DNA from: JBDTNK01 sp039933775
GTDB taxonomy: Bacteria; Chloroflexota; Limnocylindria; QHBO01
DNA: 7,595 nt
NCBI GenBank assembly: GCA_039933775.1
Contig: JBDTNK010000085.1
Location: forward strand, 1-7,595
Direction of reading: 5' to 3'
Position numbers and translations under genes: made by a program. The notes beneath the pieces were generated by a model. It did no database searches. It saw nothing but the letters and a program-made list of their open reading frames with translations, and was not told where the DNA came from. Below, one piece after another: positions 1 through 5,472 of this stretch. The stretch's first letter is position 1. Every line of letters begins with the position of its first letter.

Positions 1-28
1 CGACCACGACCAGGGCGGCGCCTCTCAC
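1..28 (-). CDS. Start of a downstream gene, possibly ModA-type molybdate-binding protein (partial)
   Basis: On the minus strand a GTG at 28-26 overlaps the TGA of the HTH-TOBE regulator (GTGA), and the frame stays open to the window edge. The nine visible residues, MRGAALVVV, are a short basic start followed by a hydrophobic run, as in an exported protein. Established context: HTH-TOBE (molbindin) regulators are often followed by modA, the periplasmic molybdate-binding protein of the ModABC importer. Assigning ModA here is inference from that context and the signal-like start; nine codons prove neither family nor that this start is used. Confidence 0.4.
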
Positions 29-438
29 CGGCCGGGAACCTCGAGCATGACGTTCGTCGCCTTCACGAGGCAGATCGCGGGATCGCCGACCTCGAGGCCA
101 AGCTCGTCGACCGCCTCGGCGGTCATCATGCTCACGAGCCGATGCGGACCGGCCATGACCTCCACCACCGCCGCGACGCGATCGCGGTCGATCCTGGTGA
201 CGATGCCCTCGAACCGGTTGCGCGCCGAGTGGCCGGCGATCTTCTGCGGCGTGCGCTCCGGAGCGCGGCGCTGCTCTGCGAGGAGCTGCATCACGTCGGC
301 AGCGGCGACGGTGCGCTGCCCGCCCTTCGTGCGTTGCATCGCCAGGCGTCCGTCCTCGCCCCAGGCGCGCAGCGTATCGACGCTGACGCCGAGCAGTTCA
401 GCGGCCTGCCCGATTCTGAGCCGCGATTGGCGTGTCAT
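25..438 (-). CDS. MerR-like HTH / TOBE (molbindin) molybdate-responsive regulator
   Basis: A 137-residue probable one-component regulator joining DNA binding to oxyanion sensing. Residues about 8-52 form a MerR/excisionase-type winged HTH (RIGQAAELLGVSVDTLRAW, then a GGQR wing). Residues about 70-134 form a Mop/TOBE domain beginning with the typical SARN motif and ending LVKATNVMLEV. Such domains oligomerise and bind molybdate or tungstate, so the likely role is control of molybdate uptake, comparable to ModE with another HTH type. The ATG at 438 is preceded at 6 nt by TAATCT, a good -10 hexamer, so the mRNA is probably leaderless. It lies 43 bp downstream of the flavin oxidoreductase on the same strand, and its TGA overlaps a GTG of the next gene. 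The ligand is inferred from family; domain assignment is firm. Confidence 0.9.
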   Translation of the reverse strand: MTRQSRLRIGQAAELLGVSVDTLRAWGEDGRLAMQRTKGGQRTVAAADVMQLLAEQRRAPERTPQKIAGHSARNRFEGIVTRIDRDRVAAVVEVMAGPHRLVSMMTAEAVDELGLEVGDPAICLVKATNVMLEVPGR

Positions 439-444
439 TCCTAG

Positions 445-450
445 AGATTA
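445..450 (-). promoter_or_regulatory. Putative -10 element for the HTH-TOBE regulator
   Basis: On the minus strand TAATCT (450-445) is followed by six bases (CTAGGA) and then the ATG at 438. The spacing fits a -10 box with transcription starting at or next to the start codon. No convincing -35 is visible. The AGGA touching the ATG is too close to act as a Shine-Dalgarno. The 43-bp gap to the upstream gene leaves room for a separate promoter, although read-through from that gene is also possible. Confidence 0.45.
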
Positions 451-481
451 GCGCACGCGACCCGAGGTTAGTCTCAGGCGG

Positions 482-1846
482 CTAGCTCTCCTCGTCCCAC
501 TCCCCGCGCGCGGCGCGCATGAAGAGGCCGCCGAGCACGCGCGCGGCAGTCGGGAAGGCGTGGATCGTGTCGGCCAGGACGTCGATGCTGATGCCGGCGC
601 GGATGGCGAGCACCGCCTCGTGCAGCGTCTCCGACGCCGCGGGGCCGCACAGCGACGCCCCGACCAGGCGTCGCGTCCTGCGGTCGACGACGATCGAGAG
701 GAAGCCCTTCGCCTGCGCGGTATAGCCCTTCGAGGACGTCGCCAGGTCAGCCGTCAGCTCGGCGGCGTCCAGGCCGCGTTCCTTTGCCTCCGCCAGCTGG
801 ATGCCGACCGACGCCACCTCCGGGTCGGTGTAGGTCGCGCGCGGGATGGCGTCGAGGTGCGGCGTCACGTCGTCGCCGAGCGCGGCCATGACCGCCAGCT
901 CGCCCTCGTAGTGGGCCAGGTGGGTGTGCATCTCGGGTCCGGCGACGTCGCCCACCGCCCAGACGCCGTCGGCGATCTGGAGCCGGTCGTTGACCTCGAG
1001 CCGTTCATCGGAGGGCGTGACGCCGATCGCCGCGAGGTTCAGACCGTCGAGCGGCAGCTGGCGGCCGATCGCCAGCATGATCGTCGTGGCCTCGACCGAC
1101 GAGCCATCGGACAGCTCGACGCGGTGCGGCCGCCCATCGGTCCCTGGCTCGACGCGAACCGCGCGGCTGTTCGTGCGGATCGTCACGCCGTCGGCCTCGA
1201 GCGACTCGGTCAGCAGCTTCGTCGACGACGGATGTTCTCGATCATGAATGCGGTCCTTGGGATGCACGAGCGTCACGGGCACGCCGTAGCGCGCATAGAC
1301 CTGGGCCAGCTCGATACCCGTTGGACCTGCGCCAAAGATGACGAGCGACTGGGGCAGGTCGCGCGTGCCGGTGGCCTCGGCGTTGGTCCAGTAGCCCGCC
1401 TCCGCGAGGCCGGGCAAATCCGGGATGCGCGAGCGCGATCCAACGGCCAGGATGATCGCCTTGCCCTCGAGCTCGTGCGTCGCATCTTCGTGCTTCACGT
1501 GCACCCTTCCGGGACCGATGAAGCTGGCGGTGCCACGGATCACCGTCGCGCCCGCGCTCTCGAGTGAGTGGGTGTGGCCGGAGTCATCGGGCGCATCGGT
1601 GCCTTCACGGTTGATCATGTAGTCACGGAAATCCGATGCGTGGCGCCAGTCATAGTCGCCGCCGGCGTGATGGACCGCTGCCGCATGGAGCAACGCCTTC
1701 GAGGGCATGCAGGCGGTGAACGGGCAGGCCCCGCCGAACAGGTTGCGATCGATGATGGCGACCGATGCGCCCCGCGATCGCGCGTAGTGCGCGGCGGCCT
1801 CGCCGGCCGCGCCGGCCCCGATGACCACGAAGTCGAAGCGTTCCAT
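482..1846 (-). CDS. FAD-dependent pyridine nucleotide-disulfide oxidoreductase (lipoamide dehydrogenase/mercuric reductase-like)
   Basis: A 454-residue cytosolic flavoenzyme of the class I NAD(P)H:disulfide reductase fold. Visible: FAD Rossmann motif GAGAAG (10-15); a CX4C pair C41/C46 in GGACPFTACMPSK, where lipoamide dehydrogenase has CVNVGC; the NAD(P) motif GAGPTGIE (172-179); the second FAD motif WAVGDVAG (296-303); and a C-terminal dimerisation domain (about 335-445). The usual catalytic His-Glu pair of that domain (HPTxxE) is absent: the segment reads HAFPTAAR, with F431 and R436 there. Ordinary dithiol/disulfide chemistry is therefore doubtful; a quinone or other acceptor is possible. 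The same frame stays open upstream to an ATG at 2116, but that stretch crosses repeat A and reads as low-complexity sequence; MERFDFVVIGAG at 1846 fits the family N-terminus and has a -10-like hexamer 6 nt upstream. Physiological substrate unknown. Confidence 0.9.
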   Translation of the reverse strand: MERFDFVVIGAGAAGEAAAHYARSRGASVAIIDRNLFGGACPFTACMPSKALLHAAAVHHAGGDYDWRHASDFRDYMINREGTDAPDDSGHTHSLESAGATVIRGTASFIGPGRVHVKHEDATHELEGKAIILAVGSRSRIPDLPGLAEAGYWTNAEATGTRDLPQSLVIFGAGPTGIELAQVYARYGVPVTLVHPKDRIHDREHPSSTKLLTESLEADGVTIRTNSRAVRVEPGTDGRPHRVELSDGSSVEATTIMLAIGRQLPLDGLNLAAIGVTPSDERLEVNDRLQIADGVWAVGDVAGPEMHTHLAHYEGELAVMAALGDDVTPHLDAIPRATYTDPEVASVGIQLAEAKERGLDAAELTADLATSSKGYTAQAKGFLSIVVDRRTRRLVGASLCGPAASETLHEAVLAIRAGISIDVLADTIHAFPTAARVLGGLFMRAARGEWDEES

Positions 1847-1852
1847 GCGGTC

Positions 1853-1858
1853 ATGGTA
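1853..1858 (-). promoter_or_regulatory. Putative -10 element for the flavin oxidoreductase
   Basis: On the minus strand TACCAT (1858-1853) is separated by six bases (GACCGC) from the ATG at 1846, the same geometry as other unit-leading genes in this window. No Shine-Dalgarno precedes the ATG and no clear -35 is seen. This supports the shorter 454-residue start and a leaderless transcript. Confidence 0.4.
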
Positions 1859-1887
1859 GGGGTTGGCTCCGCTGCCCGGCGCGTACA

Positions 1888-1922
1888 GGGGATGCGGCGT
1901 GCGGGTTCCGCGGGTGCGGCCC
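1888..1922 (+). repeat. Upstream box of repeat A
   Basis: This 35-bp stretch matches 2896-2930 at about 27 positions without gaps, including GGGGATGCGGC and TTCCGCGG at identical spacing. It suggests that the homology of the two repeats extends to the left of the well-conserved 184-bp core, with the intervening DNA having diverged in length (60 bp from box to core here, 99 bp in copy B). High GC makes part of the match less significant. Confidence 0.45.
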
Positions 1923-1947
1923 GCGCGCGTTCCGAGGCTGCGGGCGG

Positions 1948-2131
1948 CGCGACTTGGCCAGATGCTCACCAGGCGCGCCTGCGCCGAGGTCGGGACGGTT
2001 GCCGGCGGCGTCGTCACGCTCAGCAGCTGCGCGCGAATCGGCCAGCGGTGCCGGCTGATGGGAATGTGGCAATGTCGCAGGCGTGCGGCTTCGTTCTGTG
2101 CGCTCGTGATGGGCATTTGGCCAAGTCGCGG
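1948..2131 (+). repeat. Copy A of a 184-bp palindrome-ended direct repeat
   Basis: This segment aligns end to end, without gaps, with 2995-3178: 164 of 184 bases agree by my count. The left 77 bases (1948-2024) differ at one position only, the right 107 at 19. Its ends are inverted repeats: CGCGACTTGGCCAGATG at 1948-1964 faces CATTTGGCCAAGTCGCG at 2114-2130 (one mismatch). A degenerate internal inverted copy of the core motif lies at 2067-2078. It fills most of the gene-free stretch between the flavin oxidoreductase and the XRE gene. Both strands have open frames through it, but differences between copies change amino acids freely, so it is not coding. It could be a MITE-like element, a structured RNA or a protein-binding array; I do not recognise the family. 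Confidence 0.85.
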
Positions 2132-2199
2132 CTCGCGAGCATAGGAGCTGCCCGACGCAGCGATAACGGCGAAGTAAGCGCCCGGTACGTCGTCCTGTG

Positions 2200-2205
2200 G
2201 ATACT
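2200..2205 (+). promoter_or_regulatory. Putative -10 element for the XRE/nuclease-like gene
   Basis: GATACT lies seven bases (CCCGGCC) before the GTG at 2213. It matches the -10 consensus TATAAT at four of six positions. The spacing favours the GTG at 2213 over the in-frame ATG at 2222 and implies a leaderless message. No Shine-Dalgarno is seen before either codon. Confidence 0.4.
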
Positions 2206-2212
2206 CCCGGCC

Positions 2213-2881
2213 GTGGACGATATGCGCGTGGGATCGGTGCTCGCATTGCTTCGCAAGCGAAAGGCCTGGCGGCAGGCTGATCTGGCTCGCGTGAGCGGCG
2301 TCTCACGAGCGACCGTCTCGCGATTGGAGCGGGGGCAGTTCGAGTGCGTCAGCGTCGGCAGCTTGCGTCGCGTCGCGAAAGCGCTCGAGGCGCGGATCGA
2401 TCTCATGCCCCGATGGCGGGCGGGCGAGCTTGACCGCCTCCTCGACGCCGGTCACGCCGCGCTGGTCGCAACGGTGGTGGAACGACTGCGCGCCGCGCAC
2501 GGATGGATTGCACAGCCCGAGGTCTCGTTCTCGATCTGGGGCGAGCGCGGCAGCATCGATATCCTTGCCTTCCATCCGCTCAGCGGCATGCTCTTGGTCA
2601 TCGAGGTGAAGACGATGTTCACCGACCTGCAGGAGACGCTCGCGAACTTCGATCGCAAGCGCAGGCTCGCGGTGCAGATTGCCGCGGAGCGCGGTTGGAA
2701 GGCAGCATCGGTCAGTTCGTGGCTGGTCATGGCCGATACCCATACCAACCGGCGACGTGTGGCGACGAATGATGTCGTGCTACACGCCGCTCTTCCCGCT
2801 GACGTCCGCACCATGCACCGATGGATCGCAAAGCCGAGCGGTCCCATCCACGCGTTGAGCTTCCTGTCGCCCGGCCGATAA
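2213..2881 (+). CDS. XRE-family HTH protein with a PD-(D/E)XK-like C-terminal domain
   Basis: A 222-residue protein (GTG start; 219 residues if the ATG at 2222 is used). Residues about 8-60 are a Cro/C1-type HTH: LLRKRKAWRQADLARVSGVSRATVSRLERG followed by a helix SVGSLRRVAKALEA. Residues about 85-175 resemble a restriction-endonuclease-like core: a preceding helix with E90, then GSIDILAF (D116), a strand ending VIEVKT (E131, K133), then a basic helix FDRKRRLA. The D-x14-ExK arrangement is the PD-(D/E)XK signature, but cleavage activity cannot be judged; such domains can be structural or sequence-reading. The gene stands alone on the plus strand, with repeat A ending 82 bp before it and the repeat B box starting 15 bp after its stop. 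Likely a DNA-binding regulator, possibly of the adjacent repeats; an antitoxin-like or defence role is a weaker alternative. Confidence 0.85.
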   Translation: MDDMRVGSVLALLRKRKAWRQADLARVSGVSRATVSRLERGQFECVSVGSLRRVAKALEARIDLMPRWRAGELDRLLDAGHAALVATVVERLRAAHGWIAQPEVSFSIWGERGSIDILAFHPLSGMLLVIEVKTMFTDLQETLANFDRKRRLAVQIAAERGWKAASVSSWLVMADTHTNRRRVATNDVVLHAALPADVRTMHRWIAKPSGPIHALSFLSPGR

Positions 2882-2895
2882 CCGGCGCGCATTCC

Positions 2896-2930
2896 GGGGA
2901 TGCGGCCGAGGCGTTCCGCGGCTGCCGCCG
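2896..2930 (+). repeat. Upstream box of repeat B
   Basis: Matches 1888-1922 at about 27 of 35 positions, ungapped. It begins 15 bp after the XRE stop codon, so the bracketed interval contains almost nothing but the gene. Between it and the core repeat there is additional sequence absent from copy A, including an extra core motif at 2953-2964. Confidence 0.45.
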
Positions 2931-2952
2931 GAGCGGTGCCGGAATGCGCCCA

Positions 2953-2994
2953 CGCGACTTGGCCCGAACCGAACTGCGTTCGGGATGCGGCCCG
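2953..2994 (+). repeat. Extra partial core motif with hairpin, left of repeat B
   Basis: CGCGACTTGGCC at 2953-2964 is an additional forward copy of the first 12 bases of the 184-bp repeat, placed 42 bp before the full copy at 2995. The bases before each are also alike (GAATGCGCCCA versus GGATGCGGCCCG), which suggests a partial tandem duplication. Between them CCCGAAC (2963-2969) and GTTCGGG (2978-2984) form a perfect 7-bp stem with an 8-base loop. No T-run follows, so it is not a typical terminator. Confidence 0.6.
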
Positions 2995-3178
2995 CGCGAC
3001 TTGGCCAGATGCTCACCAGGCGTGCCTGCGCCGAGGTCGGGACGGTTGCCGGCGGCGTCGTCACGCTCAGCCGCCGCGCGCGACTCGGACAGCGGCGGCA
3101 GGTGATGAGAATGTGGCCAAGTCGGAGGCATGTGACTTCGTTCTGTGCTCTCGTTACGGGCATCTGGCCAAGTCGCGG
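2995..3178 (+). repeat. Copy B of the 184-bp palindrome-ended direct repeat
   Basis: Same orientation as copy A and 1047 bp downstream of it. Its terminal inverted repeats are perfect over 17 bp: CGCGACTTGGCCAGATG (2995-3011) and CATCTGGCCAAGTCGCG (3161-3177). A further inverted core, TGGCCAAGTCGG, lies inside at 3114-3125, and the bases flanking it partly mirror 2996-3020, so two alternative long hairpins are possible. It fills most of the gene-free stretch between the XRE gene and the convergent hutI-like gene. No transposase, target-site duplication or coding sequence is recognisable in it. Confidence 0.85.
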
Positions 3179-3190
3179 CCCATCGCGTCC

Positions 3191-3220
3191 CGGCGGAAGG
3201 CGATGCGGCGGAAGGCGACG
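3191..3220 (+). repeat. Short tandem repeat, two 15-bp units
   Basis: CGGCGGAAGGCGATG (3191-3205) is followed directly by CGGCGGAAGGCGACG (3206-3220), 14 of 15 bases identical. It lies between repeat B and the 3' end of the imidazolonepropionase gene. No function is evident; replication slippage in GC-rich DNA is sufficient explanation. Confidence 0.6.
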
Positions 3221-3249
3221 CGAGGACTCCCGAGCGCCCCGCCGAGCGG

Positions 3250-4440
3250 CTACACGACCGGCTGCGTGACTCGATTGCCTGCCACCACGACCTCGAGCGG
3301 GCGCACCTCGCCGAGGCGAAGCGCGAAGGCGCCCTCGTGGTCCGCGTCCCATGCCACGAAGTCGGCGGCGAGGCTTGGGCGCAGCGCACCGCAGACCTCG
3401 GCGAGGCCCAGCGCCGCGGCGCCGCCCGAGGTTGCCGCGGCCACGGCCTCTGCGACGGTCATCCCCAGCGTGATCGCCGCGAGACCGATGGTCGTGGCGA
3501 GCGACCAGGCGCCCCAGGTGCCGGCGTTGGCATCGGTCGCGATGGCGACGGTGGCGCCGGCGTCGAGGAGTGCTCGCGCCGGTGGGAGCGAGCCGCGCAG
3601 GAGGAGCGCCGGGCCCGGCAGCAGCGTGGCGACCGTGGAGGAGGCGGCCAGCGCGGCCACGCCGCCCGCGTCCAGGTGCTCGAGGTGATCGACCGAGGTC
3701 GCGCCCAGCCGAATCCCGAGCTCGGTGGCACCGGTCCGGGCCAGCTGCTCGGCGTGCAGGCGCAGCGACAGGCCGTGCGCACGAGCCGCGCCCAGGATCG
3801 CTGACGCATCGGCCAGGGTGAAGAAGCCCGTGTCGCAGAAGACATCGCAGGCATCGGCCTCGGTGGCCACCGCGGGCAGCATCTCGTCGATGACGAGGCG
3901 CACGTAGTCGGCCTGCGCGACGCCGGGTGGCACCGCATGCGCGCCCAGGAAGGTACGCACCACGCGCACGCCGACACGCGACGCGGCGAGCCGGACCAGG
4001 CGCAGCGCCCGCAGCTCGTCGCGCGTCGAGAGCCCGTAGCCGGACTTGCATTCGATCGTCGTGGTGCCCGCCGCGAGGGCGCGACCCAGGCGCAGGGCCA
4101 CCAGCTCCAGCAGCTCGTCGTCGCTGGCGGCGCGGGTCGCGGCGACGGTGCGTAGGATGCCGCCGCCGGTATACGGCTCGCCGGCCAGGCGGGCGGCGGC
4201 CTCATCGGCCCGGTCGCCGGCGAAGACCGGATGGGTGTGCGCGTCGACGAGGCCGGGCGTGACCAGGGCGGCACCCAGGTCGACCTCGTCATCGGTTGAT
4301 GGCGCGCCAGCCAGCGCACCGACGTACGTGATGCGCCCGCCCGAGCAGCCGATGGCCCACGGGGCGTCGATCGGCCCCGCGCCGAGCAGCCGGCCGCGGC
4401 CGGTGTAGCGTCGCGTGGCGTGAGGCATCGGTCCGGTCAT
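3250..4440 (-). CDS. hutI: Imidazolonepropionase (HutI-type amidohydrolase)
   Basis: A 396-residue amidohydrolase-superfamily enzyme. HutI hydrolyses imidazolone-5-propionate to N-formimino-L-glutamate, the third step of histidine catabolism, in the cytosol with one bound metal. Seen in order: VDAHTHPVFAGDRADE with metal ligands H68/H70; TTTIECKSGYGL (127-137); RTFLGAHAVPP with H168; LRLHAEQ with H229; SVDHLEH (249-255); ATDANAGTWG with D303. Length fits the family (about 400). The last motif is usually DxNPG[ST]; here it is DANAGT, and the segment ATSGGAAALGL lacks the common Asn, so the enzyme is somewhat divergent. The ATG at 4440 overlaps the TGA of the EamA transporter (ATGA), implying translational coupling, and it matches the family N-terminus better than the frame's 83-residue upstream extension. 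No hutH, hutU or hutG is in the window; a related amidohydrolase activity is a lesser alternative. Confidence 0.88.
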   Translation of the reverse strand: MTGPMPHATRRYTGRGRLLGAGPIDAPWAIGCSGGRITYVGALAGAPSTDDEVDLGAALVTPGLVDAHTHPVFAGDRADEAAARLAGEPYTGGGILRTVAATRAASDDELLELVALRLGRALAAGTTTIECKSGYGLSTRDELRALRLVRLAASRVGVRVVRTFLGAHAVPPGVAQADYVRLVIDEMLPAVATEADACDVFCDTGFFTLADASAILGAARAHGLSLRLHAEQLARTGATELGIRLGATSVDHLEHLDAGGVAALAASSTVATLLPGPALLLRGSLPPARALLDAGATVAIATDANAGTWGAWSLATTIGLAAITLGMTVAEAVAAATSGGAAALGLAEVCGALRPSLAADFVAWDADHEGAFALRLGEVRPLEVVVAGNRVTQPVV

Positions 4441-5384
4441 TCGACCGGTGCCGCGACCGACCGGCGGCCGCGGATGGTCAGGATCGCGAGCCCGGCCAGG
4501 ATGCACAGCACGCCGACGAGCTGGAAGGCGGACGGTGCCTCGGCCAGGATCACGATCCCCAGCAGGACCGAGCCGATGGGCTGGATCGTCAGCAGGACCG
4601 ATGTCATCGCCGCGTCGAGCCTGGGCAGGGAGATGCTGATCACCATCCAGCCCGCGACCTGGACGCCGAGCGCCAGGATCAGCAGCCAACCGTGGGCAGG
4701 CCAGGTGGGGAGCAGCTGCAGCTCGCCGAGCGGCGCGCCGATCAGCAGCGCGCAGATGGCGCCCGACAGCGTGGCGGCGAAGAGCGGCCCGGCGGGGCGC
4801 CGGATGTCGCTGTTGCCGCGTCGCAGGATGAGCAGGTAGCCGGCGTAGGCGACGCCGGTGGCGATGCCCAGAATGACGCCCATCACCGGGTCACGGCCAT
4901 AGGCGCCCTGCCCCACGACGCCGGAGATGAGCACGACGCCAATCATCACCACCGGAATCGCGGCGATCAGCCGCTTATCGGGCCGCTCGCCCAGGACGAC
5001 CCAGGCGATGATCGCCACGAGGACGACCTGCGTGTTGCCCAGCACCGTGGCCAGCCCGGCGCCGACCATCTCGATCGAGTGGTGCCAGACGACGAGGTCG
5101 ACGGCAAAGAAGACGCCGGCGATGAGCCCCATCCGAATCTGCGGCCACGGCAGCCCGCCGTATGCGCGGCGCTCGATCAGGGCCAGCAGCAGGAGTGGCG
5201 GTAGAGCGTAGGCGCAGCGATAGAATGCCGCCGTCGAGGGTGTCGTGTCGGCGAGACGCACCAGCACCGCGGAGAAGGCGATGAGCAGCGCGCCGATCGC
5301 CGCCGCCAGGATCGGTCGCTCCTGCAGCGCCTCCCACGGGCCGAAGTGCAGCGCGGAGCGTTCGGCGGGGGGCGAGGCGTGCAT
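4437..5384 (-). CDS. EamA/DMT-superfamily transporter (RhaT/YdcZ-like permease)
   Basis: A 315-residue inner-membrane protein with about ten hydrophobic segments between residues 25 and 305, arranged as two EamA repeats (about 27-155 and 168-305). Family marks are the repeat ends: VLGERPDKRLIAAIPVVMIGVVLI (130-153) and ILAEAPSAFQLVGVLCILAGLAIL (279-302). DMT carriers export or import small metabolites, often amino acids or nucleosides; sequence alone does not give the substrate. The ATG at 5384 follows TACGCT by six bases, so it probably leads the unit; an in-frame upstream extension to 5519 is Arg-rich and would run into natB-side intergenic sequence, so I reject it. It overlaps the imidazolonepropionase start by ATGA, which suggests a linked role, for example moving histidine-related metabolites, but that is inference. 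Confidence 0.88.
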   Translation of the reverse strand: MHASPPAERSALHFGPWEALQERPILAAAIGALLIAFSAVLVRLADTTPSTAAFYRCAYALPPLLLLALIERRAYGGLPWPQIRMGLIAGVFFAVDLVVWHHSIEMVGAGLATVLGNTQVVLVAIIAWVVLGERPDKRLIAAIPVVMIGVVLISGVVGQGAYGRDPVMGVILGIATGVAYAGYLLILRRGNSDIRRPAGPLFAATLSGAICALLIGAPLGELQLLPTWPAHGWLLILALGVQVAGWMVISISLPRLDAAMTSVLLTIQPIGSVLLGIVILAEAPSAFQLVGVLCILAGLAILTIRGRRSVAAPVE

Positions 5385-5390
5385 CGGTGC

Positions 5391-5396
5391 AGCGTA
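5391..5396 (-). promoter_or_regulatory. Putative -10 element for the eamA-hutI operon
   Basis: On the minus strand TACGCT (5396-5391) is followed by GCACCG and the ATG at 5384. The same hexamer sits seven bases before the ABC ATPase start. No Shine-Dalgarno and no clear -35 are seen; leaderless initiation is the simplest reading. Confidence 0.45.
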
Positions 5397-5426
5397 ACGG
5401 CCGCAGCGCGGCGGCGAAGCAGCGGC

Positions 5427-5454
5427 GAAGCGCGGGACAGGTTCGACGCGCTTC
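5427..5454 (-). terminator. Possible hairpin between the ABC permease and the EamA gene
   Basis: GAAGCGCG (5427-5434) and CGCGCTTC (5447-5454) form a perfect 8-bp stem with a 12-base loop in the 88-bp gap after the permease stop. No T-run follows on the minus strand, so intrinsic termination is doubtful; it may be incidental in such GC-rich DNA. The neighbouring GCGGCGAAGC pair at 5411 and 5422 is a short direct repeat. Confidence 0.25.
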
Positions 5455-5472
5455 CGTCGTTGGTGCGAGCGG

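Noticed and set aside
560..1567. Long plus-strand open frame antisense to the flavin oxidoreductase
   Set aside because: It has Arg/Asp-rich composition with no domain, opposite a gene with clear FAD and NAD motifs; it is an antisense shadow. The same applies to 5605-6342 and 6549-7277 opposite the ABC genes.
1847..2116. N-terminal extension of the flavin oxidoreductase to an ATG at 2116
   Set aside because: The added 90 residues are low-complexity Arg/Pro/Ser-rich sequence read through repeat A; the family N-terminus (FDFVVIGAGAAG) begins right after the ATG at 1846, which has its own -10-like hexamer.
1948..3178. Conserved open frames through both repeats as a duplicated small protein
   Set aside because: In the plus-strand frame shared with the XRE gene's upstream extension, about 14 of the 20 differences between copies change the amino acid, with no preference for silent sites; there is no plausible start or family. 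The similarity is explained by DNA-level repetition.
1888..3178. Integron gene cassette with attC sites
   Set aside because: The layout (one gene between same-orientation palindromic repeats) resembles a cassette, but I see no RYYYAAC/GTTRRRY core sites at the repeat ends and no integrase in the window.
1948..3178. CRISPR array or insertion sequence
   Set aside because: There are only two long repeats 1047 bp apart, not short regularly spaced units, and the gene between them is not a transposase (XRE HTH and ExK domain, no DDE or HUH motif).
2780..4051. Long minus-strand open frame (423 codons) overlapping hutI and repeat B
   Set aside because: It is an Arg/Ala/Gly-rich shadow of the imidazolonepropionase in another frame, a common product of high GC; the HutI frame carries all the conserved motifs.
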